A stretch of DNA of 64,000 nucleotides. Source: JBIQKZ01 sp044464765. GTDB lineage: Bacteria; Pseudomonadota; Gammaproteobacteria; Burkholderiales; Burkholderiaceae_B. Every line of letters starts with the position of its first letter. Within the stretch, counting starts at the first letter, position 1. The stretch lies in the NCBI GenBank assembly GCA_044464765.1, contig JBIQKZ010000010.1, positions 1-64,000 of the forward strand, given 5' to 3'. Both the position numbers and the translations under genes were made by a program. The notes below the pieces were generated by a model that was not told where the DNA came from, searched no databases, and saw only the letters and a program-made list of their open reading frames with translations. Positions 35,022-43,581 of this stretch are shown piece after piece.

Positions 35022-35090
35022 GATAGCAGTGGAATTATGTTTACTATTGGCCGAAATGGCCGGACAACTATTACTTTCAAGAGGACAACA

Positions 35091-35474
35091 ATGATTCTTC
35101 CGAACGATCGCAAATACACCGCTTCACACGAATGGGTCAAAGCCGACGGCGACACCTATCTCGTGGGCATTACCGATAATGCCCAGGACCAGTTGGGCGA
35201 TTTGGTGTTTGTGGGCGACTTCAAGGTGGGCAGTCAGTTGAAAGCGGGAGAAACGGCGGGGGTGGTTGAGTCCGTCAAGGCGGCCTCGGACATCTATGCG
35301 CCAGTCGATGGCCAACTGATTGAATTCAATGACGCCGTTGGCAGCGATCCAGCGAAGGTCAACGAGGCGGCGTTCGACGCCTGGCTATTCAAGTTCAAGC
35401 CCGACAACCCGGCCGACGTCGATGCCTTGCTGGATGGCGCAGGCTATGAGTCGTTGGTGGACGAAGGCAACTGA
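35091..35474 (+). CDS. gcvH: Glycine cleavage system H protein GcvH
   Basis: 127-residue lipoyl carrier protein. The lipoylated lysine is in ESVKAASDIYAPV near residue 64, and the N-terminal RKYTASHEWV is typical. The start MILPNDRKY has AAGAGGACAAC upstream; the longer frame from 35037 lacks support. No gcvT or gcvP is in the window, so this is a stand-alone copy which must serve glycine cleavage (or lipoate relay) with partners elsewhere. The last 31 bases overlap the 3' end of the convergent folA gene. Confidence 0.94.
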   Translation: MILPNDRKYTASHEWVKADGDTYLVGITDNAQDQLGDLVFVGDFKVGSQLKAGETAGVVESVKAASDIYAPVDGQLIEFNDAVGSDPAKVNEAAFDAWLFKFKPDNPADVDALLDGAGYESLVDEGN

Positions 35475-35986
35475 TCGCACAGCGGCGCACGCGCCGCTTC
35501 ACGGCGCCGGTAGGTTACGAAATCGAAATCCAGCCCATTCTCGGCGGGCTGCGGCAGGCGTTCGGTTTCGTGCCATTCGGTGCTTGGCAGCGCCGGAAAG
35601 AACACATCGCCTTCGATGTTTGCGCGGATCTCCGTCGCGATGATTTCGTCGGCGATTGGCAGGGCATCCGTAAAAATCTGGGCGCCGCCAATAACGCATA
35701 CCGAAGCTTGGCCCTGGCAGGCTGCCAGCGCATCTTCCAGTGTCGGAAAGACCTGGGCGCCTTCGGCGACATACGTGGGATCGCGACTGATCACCAGATT
35801 TGGCCGGCCCGGCAGCGGCCTGCCCAGCGACTCCCAGGTCTTGCGTCCCATAAGTATCGGCTGACCCATGGTGCGGCGCTTGAAATGCGCCAGATCGCTG
35901 GGAAGACGCCAGGGTAGCTGGTTACCCCGGCCAATGGCGCGATTGGCCGAATAGGCCACGACAAAGCGTACATAAGGTTGAGACAT
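35444..35986 (-). CDS. folA: Dihydrofolate reductase FolA
   Basis: 180-residue NADPH-dependent enzyme regenerating tetrahydrofolate. Seen: VVAYSANRAIGRGNQLPWRLPSD split over the substrate site, then MGRKTWESLGRPLPGR and VCVIGGAQIF. Start MSQPYVRF. It lies 29 bases after thyA in the same direction, so both ends of the thymidylate cycle are co-expressed. Its 3' end crosses the gcvH 3' end by 31 bases. Confidence 0.95.
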   Translation of the reverse strand: MSQPYVRFVVAYSANRAIGRGNQLPWRLPSDLAHFKRRTMGQPILMGRKTWESLGRPLPGRPNLVISRDPTYVAEGAQVFPTLEDALAACQGQASVCVIGGAQIFTDALPIADEIIATEIRANIEGDVFFPALPSTEWHETERLPQPAENGLDFDFVTYRRREAARAPLCDQLPSSTNDS

Positions 35987-36015
35987 GGCGGCTGCTTGAT
36001 GAGTGTGAACAGGCC

Positions 36016-36852
36016 CTAAACCGCGATGGGTGCGGCGATATGCGGATGCGGGTCGTAGTCTGCTATCTCGAAATCGTCGAATGTATAGTCGAAGATAGAG
36101 GCGGGCTTGCGCTTGATGATCAGGCGCGGCGCATTGCGTGGCTCGCGTTGCAGCTGTTGCCTGGCTTGCTCGAGATGGTTCGAATACAGGTGCAGGTCGC
36201 CGAACGAGTGGACGATTTCGCCGGGCAGCAGGTTGCATTGCTGGGCGATCATGTGGGTCAGGAAGCCCAGTGATGCCGCATTGTAGGGAACGCCCAGGAA
36301 GCAATCCGCCGAGCGTTGCGTCATCATGCAGCTTAGCCGGCCATTGGCTACATAAAATTGATACAACACATGGCAGGGGGGCAAGGCCATCCTGCCTGCC
36401 TCGGCGTTCGCGCGCGGGCTAAGCGATTCGTCGGGCAAATAAGCTACATTCCAGCCCGAGATAATATGCCGGCGGCTATTCGGATTGCGCTGCAAACCGC
36501 TGATCAGAGCGGCGACCTGATCGTAGCTTTGGCCGTTGTCGCCTTGCCAGTTACGCCACTGGGCGCCATACACCGGGCCCAGATTGCCATTGGCGTCGGC
36601 CCATTCGTCCCAGATGGTGACCCCGTTGTCATTCAGGTACTTTATGTTGGTGTCGCCTTGCAGAAACCACAGCAATTCGTGCAGGATAGAGCGAATATGC
36701 AGCTTCTTGGTCGTGAGTAGCGGAAAGCCCTGGCCAAGGTCGTGGCGGTACATGCGCCCAAAGACCGAAAGCGTGCCGGTGCCCGTGCGGTCGCCTTTTT
36801 CCGTACCATTGTCGAGAATGTCTTGAAGAAGGCCCAAGTATTGCGTGTCCAT
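36016..36852 (-). CDS. thyA: Thymidylate synthase ThyA
   Basis: 278 residues. It methylates dUMP to dTMP with methylene-tetrahydrofolate. Diagnostic segments: KGDRTGTGTLSVFG, LLTTKKLHIRSILHELLWFL, the catalytic cysteine in ALPPCHVLYQFYV, QRSADCFLGVPYNAASL and FGDLHLYSNHLEQ. The length is slightly longer than E. coli (264). It lies directly upstream of folA and 24 bases after the OsmC-type gene. Confidence 0.97.
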   Translation of the reverse strand: MDTQYLGLLQDILDNGTEKGDRTGTGTLSVFGRMYRHDLGQGFPLLTTKKLHIRSILHELLWFLQGDTNIKYLNDNGVTIWDEWADANGNLGPVYGAQWRNWQGDNGQSYDQVAALISGLQRNPNSRRHIISGWNVAYLPDESLSPRANAEAGRMALPPCHVLYQFYVANGRLSCMMTQRSADCFLGVPYNAASLGFLTHMIAQQCNLLPGEIVHSFGDLHLYSNHLEQARQQLQREPRNAPRLIIKRKPASIFDYTFDDFEIADYDPHPHIAAPIAV

Positions 36853-36876
36853 GCTGATTCCAGTTGATGCGCCGAT

Positions 36877-37311
36877 TCAGGCGGCTTGCCGTGTATTGAC
36901 CACCGTGGTCGAAAACGTGATGTTGGCGGTTTTTGCCAGCATGGCGGTTGCCGAGCAGTATTTGTCGTGCGAAAGCGCAACGGCTCGTTCAACCGCAGCT
37001 TGCGGCAGGTCTGTTCCGGTTACGGTGAAGGCAAAGTGTATCTTGGTAAAGACTTTTGGGTCGGTGTCGGCGCGCTCGGCGGTAAGCTTTGCCTGGCAGC
37101 CGCTTACCTGGTGCCGGCCACGCTTTAGAATAAGCACCACATCGTAGGCGGCGCATCCGCCGGCGCCTGTCAGAAGCATTTCCATTGGCCGGGGGGCCAG
37201 ATTGTTCCCGCCGCCATCCGGGGCGCCATCCATCGCCGTCACATGGCCGCTGCCCGTACGTGCCACGAACAACATTCCTTCCGGGCCGCCCCAGTCAATT
37301 GTGCATTCCAT
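36877..37311 (-). CDS. OsmC family protein
   Basis: 144 residues of the OsmC/Ohr fold. The two redox cysteines are at GAGGCAAYDVVLILKRGR and HDKYCSATAML, the second characteristic of the YhfA-like OsmC group. These proteins reduce organic hydroperoxides or are involved in redox stress. The start MECTIDWGG was chosen over an upstream ATG at 37377, which would add a hydrophobic stretch unlike the family. It probably heads an operon with thyA and folA, and is divergent from coq7. Confidence 0.85.
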   Translation of the reverse strand: MECTIDWGGPEGMLFVARTGSGHVTAMDGAPDGGGNNLAPRPMEMLLTGAGGCAAYDVVLILKRGRHQVSGCQAKLTAERADTDPKVFTKIHFAFTVTGTDLPQAAVERAVALSHDKYCSATAMLAKTANITFSTTVVNTRQAA

Positions 37312-37499
37312 CGTCGCCTCGTTGATTACGTCAGAATAAAAAATCGTTGTCGTAAAATAGTAACTCGTATCCGCCATTGTTTCCCCAGAACAAGGTTTCG
37401 GCTTATGGTTGGCTCTGCAGATACGTAGTTCATCCGTCTTGGCCGAATTGGAAATAGGGGTTATGACGGGTGGTCAGTGCGCTTTTTTAAAGGTAAGTC

Positions 37500-38174
37500 A
37501 TGCTGGATAGAACATTGGAGAATCCTGTATTTGTGCGCCGTCAAAGCCGGCTGGATCGTGTGATCACCGAAGCGGGGCGCTCCATCCAGGTGTTAAGCGG
37601 ATCGGCGCATGCCGCGCGTGCAAACCCGGCCGGCAAGGCGCCGCTTGCGGGCGAAAGTCTTTCCGCCGCAGATCAAGCCCACGCCGCCGGCCTGATGCGC
37701 GTCAACCACGTGGGCGAAGTATGTGCCCAGGCCTTGTACCGGGGCCAAGCGCTGTTCAGTCGCGATGCGGCCAGCCGCCAGGTATTCCTGGACGCCGCTG
37801 CCGAAGAAGTCGATCATCTGGCCTGGTGCGCTGATCGACTGAAAGAATTGCAAAGCCGGCCCAGTTATTTGAATCCCTTGTGGTATGCCGGTTCGTTCGC
37901 ATTGGGGGTGGCGGCCAGCTGCGCCGGCCCGGCCCGCAACCTGGGCTTCATGGCCGAAACCGAAGCACAGGTTGAACAGCATCTGGATCGACACTTAACG
38001 CAATTGCCAACCACCGACGAGCGGTCGCGCCGCATTGTCGAGCAAATGCGTGTCGACGAGATTTCCCACCGCACTACGGCTGAAAAGCAGGGCGCTCAGC
38101 GCTTGCCGCTACCAGTTCGTCTGGTCATGCGGGCTATGTCCAAGGTCATGACGACCACGGCTTATCGTATTTAA
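37500..38174 (+). CDS. coq7: 3-demethoxyubiquinol 3-hydroxylase Coq7
   Basis: 224-residue di-iron monooxygenase of ubiquinone synthesis. The iron ligands are visible in MRVNHVGEVCAQALYRGQ, AAEEVDHLAWC (ExxH) and RVDEISHRTTAE (ExxH). Start ATG has AGGTAAGTC upstream. Length matches betaproteobacterial Coq7. The 516 bases after it contain no protein gene but hold a small-RNA candidate. Confidence 0.95.
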   Translation: MLDRTLENPVFVRRQSRLDRVITEAGRSIQVLSGSAHAARANPAGKAPLAGESLSAADQAHAAGLMRVNHVGEVCAQALYRGQALFSRDAASRQVFLDAAAEEVDHLAWCADRLKELQSRPSYLNPLWYAGSFALGVAASCAGPARNLGFMAETEAQVEQHLDRHLTQLPTTDERSRRIVEQMRVDEISHRTTAEKQGAQRLPLPVRLVMRAMSKVMTTTAYRI

Positions 38175-38331
38175 ACTGCGTCTTTATGTAACTTTTGGGC
38201 CTTGGGAATAAAAAAAGCGTGCATTCGGGTTTCCCCTAGGTTATACTTTGCTTGTGGTCGCAGCAAACTCTTTTCAGATCCACCGAAAAGTGCGGAAAAA
38301 CTACAGAATTCAGTTTTTTTTAAGTTTTACC

Positions 38332-38361
38332 TTGCATTGCACCATTTGTTGGTTATATACT
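38332..38361 (+). promoter_or_regulatory. Sigma-70 promoter of the small-RNA candidate
   Basis: TTGCAT at 38332-38337 and TATACT at 38356-38361 with an 18-base spacer; predicted start near 38368. The surrounding 80 bases are AT-rich compared with neighbours. Confidence 0.55.
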
Positions 38362-38367
38362 TTAGTT

Positions 38368-38532
38368 ATCGGATGTCGAAACGTGATTGTGCGAAGAATC
38401 CCTAATAGGGAAAACCCCGGTCACAAGGCTCAGGTCTAACGCCTTAGCAGCCCGGCATGCCACGATTGTCTCCTCCACCCTCCTCCTTTGGTGGATTTAG
38501 CCCAAGATCGCAAGATCTTGGGCTTTTTTTTA
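38368..38532 (+). ncRNA. Candidate ~165-nt small RNA with CU-rich loop
   Basis: A promoter and a strong intrinsic terminator bound a stretch without a credible protein gene. Near its 3' end a hairpin TCCACC/GGTGGA (38474-38495) displays the loop CTCCTCCTTT, complementary to ribosome-binding sites (GGAGG). Upstream lie an AAGGC/GCCTT hairpin (38424-38445) and a palindromic GGCATGCC. Exposed UCCUCC loops next to a terminator hairpin are the mark of trans-acting small RNAs that block translation. A 10-codon open frame (38373-38405) near the 5' end has no ribosome site. An attenuated leader of the polysaccharide operon is the main alternative. Confidence 0.55.
38499..38532 (+). terminator. Strong intrinsic terminator of the small RNA
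   Basis: AGCCCAAGATC pairs perfectly (11 bp) with GATCTTGGGCT around GCAA and runs into nine T residues. Textbook Rho-independent terminator. Confidence 0.92.
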
Positions 38533-38690
38533 CCTGTTTGGGCTGCGTCGCTGCAAATTTCCCTATGGAATCAAGCCTCTGATGCCTGCGTTTCGGTAAC
38601 ATCTTTAGTTGCATATTTTTCTTGCCGTGAGTCGAAATTGTTACGGAAGCAGCCCATAATGGTGCATATTCAATTGTGCAAGGAGGCTGC

Positions 38691-39833
38691 GTGAGCGCGC
38701 CTCAGATGTGGGATAACTTGACCTGGCTATATATCTGTATTGTGGCGTTCGTCGTGGGCGGGCTGATTGTTGCTTCCGAGCGCTGGCACGGCGCATTCAC
38801 CGGCGATTCCGACTTGAACAAACCTCAAGCTTCGCATTCGCGTGCGACGCCTCGCGTAGGGGGCTTGGCCGTGGTGGCCGGCAGCCTGGCGGGGCTGCTG
38901 GTGCTGGGGCCCAGCAATATGACCCTTACCTGGCTGTGGCCGGTGCTGTTTATCGCCGCCATGCCGGTTTTTGTGGCCGGCCTGCTGGAAGACATCACGA
39001 AAGAGGTGGGAGCGGGTAAACGCCTGATCGCCGCGTTTGCCTCGGCGGCCATTGCATGGTGGCTGCTGGGTGGTGTGTCGCGCGTGGGTCTTCCCTGGGC
39101 GGATGCGCTATTGGCGTACTGGCCTGTGTCGCTGCTGTTCACCATGGTGGCGGTGGGCGGCTGTACCCATGCACTGAACATTGTAGATGGCATGAATGGG
39201 CTGGCAGGCATGGTGGCTACCCTGATGGCGCTGTCCATTGCTCTGGTCGCCTTTCAGGTGCAGGATATCCCTATTTTCCTGATCGCTGCCGCGCTGGCTT
39301 CGGCCACCCTGGGCTTTCTGGTCTGGAACTTCCCTTTTGGCCGTGTGTTCCTGGGCGACGGGGGAGCCTATTTCCTTGGGTTCATGCTGGCCGAACTGGC
39401 GGTGCAGTTAGTGGTGCGCAATCCCGGCGTTTCACCTTTTTATGCGCTGGCAGCGGTATTCTATCCAGTATTTGAAACGCTTTTCTCGATTTGGCGCCGC
39501 CGATTCAAGCGTGGCACCCCGATGGATCAGCCCGATGCGCTGCATTTGCATCAGTTGGTGTTCCGTCGTTTGGTGCGCGTGACGTTCAGTCGTGACAGTC
39601 GACACGCCGTACCTTCGCTGTGCAATGCCATGACGTCGCCGTATCTGTGGGTGCTCACCCTTATCGGCCTGGTGCCGGCCACCATCTGGTGGGATAACGC
39701 GCTGGTGTTGTGCGCCAGCCTGGCGGTTTTTGCGGCGGTGTATATCTGGTTGTACTCGCGGCTGGTGTCGTGGCGGCGTCCGGCCTGGCTTTTATTGCCG
39801 TCGCTGGGGCGGCATAATCGATCCAACAAGTAA
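38691..39833 (+). CDS. Polyprenyl-phosphate sugar-1-phosphate transferase (WecA/MraY family)
   Basis: 380-residue integral membrane protein with about ten helices that starts a glycan by moving a sugar-1-phosphate onto undecaprenyl phosphate. Catalytic motifs: LLEDITKEVGAGKRL, HALNIVDGMNGLAG (Asp pair), VFLGDGGAYFLGF and the cytoplasmic ALHLHQLVFRR. The GTG start is favoured because AAGGAGG lies 4 bases upstream; the next ATG is 5 codons in. It is the first gene of the polysaccharide cluster. Which sugar (GlcNAc, GalNAc or a derived HexNAc) is transferred is not determined. Confidence 0.88.
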   Translation: MSAPQMWDNLTWLYICIVAFVVGGLIVASERWHGAFTGDSDLNKPQASHSRATPRVGGLAVVAGSLAGLLVLGPSNMTLTWLWPVLFIAAMPVFVAGLLEDITKEVGAGKRLIAAFASAAIAWWLLGGVSRVGLPWADALLAYWPVSLLFTMVAVGGCTHALNIVDGMNGLAGMVATLMALSIALVAFQVQDIPIFLIAAALASATLGFLVWNFPFGRVFLGDGGAYFLGFMLAELAVQLVVRNPGVSPFYALAAVFYPVFETLFSIWRRRFKRGTPMDQPDALHLHQLVFRRLVRVTFSRDSRHAVPSLCNAMTSPYLWVLTLIGLVPATIWWDNALVLCASLAVFAAVYIWLYSRLVSWRRPAWLLLPSLGRHNRSNK

Positions 39834-39887
39834 TTTCATATCAATCGTTGTTTACCGTGGCATGGACAAACGGGCAGGAGAATCAAG

Positions 39888-41162
39888 TTGCAATTGGAAG
39901 ACGTGAAACTGGCGGTCGTGGGACTGGGCTATGTGGGCTTGCCGTTGGCTGTGGAGTTCGGCAAGAAAAGGCCGGTGCTGGGTTTCGATATCAACGAAAA
40001 GCGAATCGCCGAACTGAAAGAGGGCAGGGATCATACGCTTGAGGTGGACGCCGACGAGTTGGCCCAAGCCAGGCTTTTGCGCTTTGCGCACGACAATGTG
40101 CAGCTTGCCGAGGCCAATGTATTTGTCGTGACGGTGCCCACGCCCATCGATGAGTTCAAGCAACCCGACCTGACGCCTCTGGTGCGAGCCAGCGAAACCA
40201 TCGGCAAGGTGCTAAAACGTGGCGACATTGTGATTTACGAATCCACCGTTTACCCCGGCGCCACCGAAGAGGTCTGCGTACCCGTGCTGGAAAGCATATC
40301 GGGCCTGCGCTTCAATCAGGATTTCTACGCAGGCTACAGCCCGGAGCGCATCAACCCCGGCGACAAATTGCACCGTGTCTCGACCATCAAGAAGGTAACC
40401 TCCGGGTCGACGCCCGAAGTGGCCGATCTGGTGGATGCCCTATACGGCGAAATTATCGTGGCCGGTACGCACAAAGCGCCGTCGATCCGTGTGGCCGAAG
40501 CGGCAAAGGTTATCGAAAACACGCAGCGCGACGTCAATATTGCGCTGATCAACGAGCTGGCCCTGATCTTCAATCGTTTGGGCATCGACACCCAGGCCGT
40601 GCTCGAGGCGGCGGGCACCAAATGGAATTTCCTTCCTTTTCGACCAGGCCTGGTGGGCGGCCATTGTATTGGCGTCGACCCCTACTACCTGACGCATAAG
40701 GCGCAATCCATTGGCTACCACCCTGAAATCATTCTTGCGGGCCGCCGATTGAATGATTCCATGGGCGGCTATGTGGTGTCGCAACTGGTCAAGGCCATGA
40801 CCAAGCAGCGCATCCAGGTACAGGGCTCCCGGGTTCTGGTCATGGGCTTGACGTTCAAAGAGAACTGCCCCGATCTGCGCAACACCCGTGTCGTGGATAT
40901 CGTGACGGAGCTGGGCGAATACAACATTGAGGTCGATGTCTACGACCCTTGGGTGGAGCCCACGGAAGCCATACATGAATATGGCATTACGCCTGTAAGC
41001 GAACCTCAGGCAGGCACCTATGACGGCATTATTGTGGCGGTGGCCCACCAACAGTTTGTTCAAATGGGGGCCAAAGCCATTCGCGCGCTGGGCAAACCCG
41101 AGCATATTCTCTACGATCTTAAATATATTCTGGATCAGGGCGAGTCTGATCTGCGCCTATAG
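39888..41162 (+). CDS. tviB: UDP-N-acetylhexosamine 6-dehydrogenase (TviB/WbpA/WbpO type)
   Basis: 424 residues of the UDP-glucose/GDP-mannose dehydrogenase family. Rossmann motif VVGLGYVGLPLA at 9-20, central SPERINPGDK, catalytic cysteine C260 in GGHCIGVDPYYL, and LTFKENCPDLRNTRV near 320. The pattern is that of TviB/WbpO, which oxidise UDP-GlcNAc or UDP-GalNAc to the uronic acids. Start is a TTG with GCAGGAG 7 bases upstream. A tviC-like epimerase follows, so the pair should supply UDP-GalNAcA, as in Vi antigen synthesis. Confidence 0.9.
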   Translation: MQLEDVKLAVVGLGYVGLPLAVEFGKKRPVLGFDINEKRIAELKEGRDHTLEVDADELAQARLLRFAHDNVQLAEANVFVVTVPTPIDEFKQPDLTPLVRASETIGKVLKRGDIVIYESTVYPGATEEVCVPVLESISGLRFNQDFYAGYSPERINPGDKLHRVSTIKKVTSGSTPEVADLVDALYGEIIVAGTHKAPSIRVAEAAKVIENTQRDVNIALINELALIFNRLGIDTQAVLEAAGTKWNFLPFRPGLVGGHCIGVDPYYLTHKAQSIGYHPEIILAGRRLNDSMGGYVVSQLVKAMTKQRIQVQGSRVLVMGLTFKENCPDLRNTRVVDIVTELGEYNIEVDVYDPWVEPTEAIHEYGITPVSEPQAGTYDGIIVAVAHQQFVQMGAKAIRALGKPEHILYDLKYILDQGESDLRL

Positions 41163-41180
41163 TTTTTACAGGGGTTTGCC

Positions 41181-42206
41181 ATGAGCACTCGTTATCAGGA
41201 AGTCATAGCATCGCTGCGCGAAGAACCCAAGCGCTGGCTGGTGACCGGCTGCGCAGGATTTATCGGTTCGAATCTGGTCGAGACCTTGCTGGCATTGGGC
41301 CAGAAAGTGGTAGGGCTGGATAATTTTTCAACCGGCTATCAGCACAATCTGGACGAAGTCCAAAAAACCGTGGGCCCCGACCGCTGGGCCAATTTCACGT
41401 TGATCACAGGCGATATTCGCGATGCCGAGGTGTGCCGTCGGGCGGTGCGGGATGTCGATTACGTACTGCATCAGGCCGCGCTGGGATCCGTGCCCCGATC
41501 GCTGCAAGACCCTGTCACGACCAACGACGTGAATATTTCGGGCTTCCTGAACATGCTCGTGGCCGGCATGGATGCCAAGGTCAAAGCGTTTGTTTATGCG
41601 GCGTCCAGTTCCACGTATGGCGACCACGAAGCATTGCCCAAGGTTGAAGAGCGTATTGGCCGCCCCTTGTCGCCTTATGCGGTTACTAAATACGTCAACG
41701 AGCTGTATGCCGATGTATTCGCCCGCTCGTACGGTTTTGGAAGCATCGGCCTGCGCTATTTCAATGTGTTCGGCAAGCGGCAGGACCCCAATGGCGCCTA
41801 TGCAGCGGTTATCCCCAAGTGGGTGGCGGCCATGATACGGGGTGAAGACGTCATTGTGAATGGCGACGGTGAAACCAGCCGCGACTTCTGCTATGTGGAA
41901 AACGCCGTGCAGGCCAATATTTTGGCCGCGCTGGCCCAGCCGGATGGGGTCAACCAGGTGTATAACGTGGCGGTCAATGCACGCACCAGCCTGAACGAGC
42001 TGTTTCAGTACCTGGCGCAGTCCTTGGGCAATAACGGGATTGTGTACGACAAGCAGCCCGTTTATGCCGATTTTCGCCCCGGCGATGTGCGGCACTCTCA
42101 GGCAGACATTGCCAAAGCCAAGCAATTGCTGGGCTACGAGCCGGTGCACAATGTCGTGCAAGGCCTGGAAGTTTCTATGCCGTGGTACACACAGTTCCTG
42201 AGCTAA
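41181..42206 (+). CDS. tviC: UDP-HexNAc(A) 4-epimerase (TviC/WbpP type)
   Basis: 341-residue extended short-chain dehydrogenase. NAD motif TGCAGFIGSNLVE near residue 22, family signature HQAALGSVPRSLQDPVTTN, catalytic YAASSSTYGDHEALPK and SPYAVTKYVNE (Tyr-Lys). The SSSTYGDH motif is typical of the WbpP/TviC group that interconverts UDP-GlcNAc(A) and UDP-GalNAc(A). It follows the dehydrogenase by 18 bases and precedes the flippase by one. Confidence 0.9.
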   Translation: MSTRYQEVIASLREEPKRWLVTGCAGFIGSNLVETLLALGQKVVGLDNFSTGYQHNLDEVQKTVGPDRWANFTLITGDIRDAEVCRRAVRDVDYVLHQAALGSVPRSLQDPVTTNDVNISGFLNMLVAGMDAKVKAFVYAASSSTYGDHEALPKVEERIGRPLSPYAVTKYVNELYADVFARSYGFGSIGLRYFNVFGKRQDPNGAYAAVIPKWVAAMIRGEDVIVNGDGETSRDFCYVENAVQANILAALAQPDGVNQVYNVAVNARTSLNELFQYLAQSLGNNGIVYDKQPVYADFRPGDVRHSQADIAKAKQLLGYEPVHNVVQGLEVSMPWYTQFLS

Positions 42207-42207
42207 T

Positions 42208-43566
42208 TTGAAGTCCTTTACCCAGCGTCTCGCCGGCCTGCACGCTGACCATCGGCGTATTGCCCTGGGCGCGGCCAGGGTGGCTTTCTTCCTGTTGCTG
42301 GGGAAAATTGCAGGCGCGCTCAAGGAAGTGGCGGTGGCTTACCGCTACGGGGTCAGCGAGGCTACTGACGCTTATCAATTCACCATGACGATGGCCAACT
42401 GGCTGCCCATTACGCTGGTGGGCGTGTTATCGGTGGTGTTGATTCCTGTGTTGGTACGCAGCCGTACAGAAAGCCGCGCCGCGCGCGCCCGTTTCCTGGG
42501 CGAGCTGCAGGCCTGGGGCATCGCTGTAGGCGTGATCCTGGCTGTTTTCATCTATGCGGCCTGGCCCTACCTGCTGCAGTGGGCGGGGCAAGGGTTGACG
42601 GCGCAGGCGCGCGAGATGAGCATGCAACTGACCCTGGCCTTTGCGCCGGCGGCCTTGCTCACCTTGATGACAGGCATCAGCGCCGCCCGATTGCGAGCCC
42701 ACGAGCGCCATATCAATACCTTGTTGGACAGCGTGCCGGCGGTCGTCATCCTTGTTTGGGTGTTGCTTGCCGCCACGGTCACCGACGTCGGCCCGCTAAT
42801 GTGGGGAACGCTGGTTGGCTACCTGATCCAGTCCATCTGGCTGCTGTGGCTGGCCGCTCGGGCCGACGCCATGTGGGGGCGGCCACGCTTTGGTTTTACG
42901 GCGCACCAGTGGCCCGATCTGGTGAAGGCGGCGGGCGTCATGCTGATTGGCCAGATCGCCATGAGTTTTGTGGGGCCTATCGACCAATACACAGCGGCCA
43001 ATCTTGGAAACAACGCGAATGCAACGCTAGGTTATGCCGTCCGGCTGCTTTCGCTGCTGCTGGGTATCGGCGCGGCGTCGGTTGGCCGGGCGGCTCTGCC
43101 CGTGCTGGCCGACATCCATAGCCGAGGCGATCGGCAGCGCGCTCGCTCGATGGCCTTGAAATGGTCAGTAGTGATGCTGGCGGCGGGCGCAGCGGCAACC
43201 CTGGTGGCGTGGCTGCTGGCGCCCTGGGGCGTTGCGTTGCTGTTCGAGCGCGGCGAGTTCACCGCCCAGGATACCGTGCAGGTTGCCCATGTGTTGCGCT
43301 GGGGGCTGTTGCAGATGCCGTTCTATTTTGGCGTGCTGATACTGGTGCAACTGCTGGCCAGCCAGAATCGGTATCGCATCATGGCGGCCATTGCTGTTGC
43401 CAATTTCGCCCTGAAGGCGATCATGAATTATCTGCTGGCTCCGGCGATGGGTGCAGCAGGTATCATGCTGGCCACCAGCATCATGTACGCGCTTTCGTAT
43501 AGTTGTTATGTGCTGGTGGCGCTTAAGGCGGTCCACCCGCCTCCTTCTCCTTCTTTGTCTTCTTGA
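42208..43566 (+). CDS. MurJ/MviN-like lipid-linked oligosaccharide flippase
   Basis: 452 residues with roughly 12-14 helices of the MOP exporter superfamily. The opening GAARVAFFLLLGKIAGALKE, then RYGVSEATDAYQ, and the mid-protein GNNANATLGYAVRLLSLLLG resemble MurJ-type proteins. In this setting it probably flips the lipid-linked repeat unit across the inner membrane, as Wzx would. Start is a TTG one base after the epimerase stop, with no strong ribosome site, so it may depend on coupling. No Wzy polymerase is evident in the cluster. Confidence 0.82.
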   Translation: MKSFTQRLAGLHADHRRIALGAARVAFFLLLGKIAGALKEVAVAYRYGVSEATDAYQFTMTMANWLPITLVGVLSVVLIPVLVRSRTESRAARARFLGELQAWGIAVGVILAVFIYAAWPYLLQWAGQGLTAQAREMSMQLTLAFAPAALLTLMTGISAARLRAHERHINTLLDSVPAVVILVWVLLAATVTDVGPLMWGTLVGYLIQSIWLLWLAARADAMWGRPRFGFTAHQWPDLVKAAGVMLIGQIAMSFVGPIDQYTAANLGNNANATLGYAVRLLSLLLGIGAASVGRAALPVLADIHSRGDRQRARSMALKWSVVMLAAGAAATLVAWLLAPWGVALLFERGEFTAQDTVQVAHVLRWGLLQMPFYFGVLILVQLLASQNRYRIMAAIAVANFALKAIMNYLLAPAMGAAGIMLATSIMYALSYSCYVLVALKAVHPPPSPSLSS

Positions 43567-43581
43567 TCTACGGGTATTGTC

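Noticed and set aside
38373..38405. 10-codon leader peptide in the small-RNA candidate
   Set aside because: The ATG would lie about 5 bases from the predicted transcript start with no ribosome site; no codon bias suggesting attenuation.
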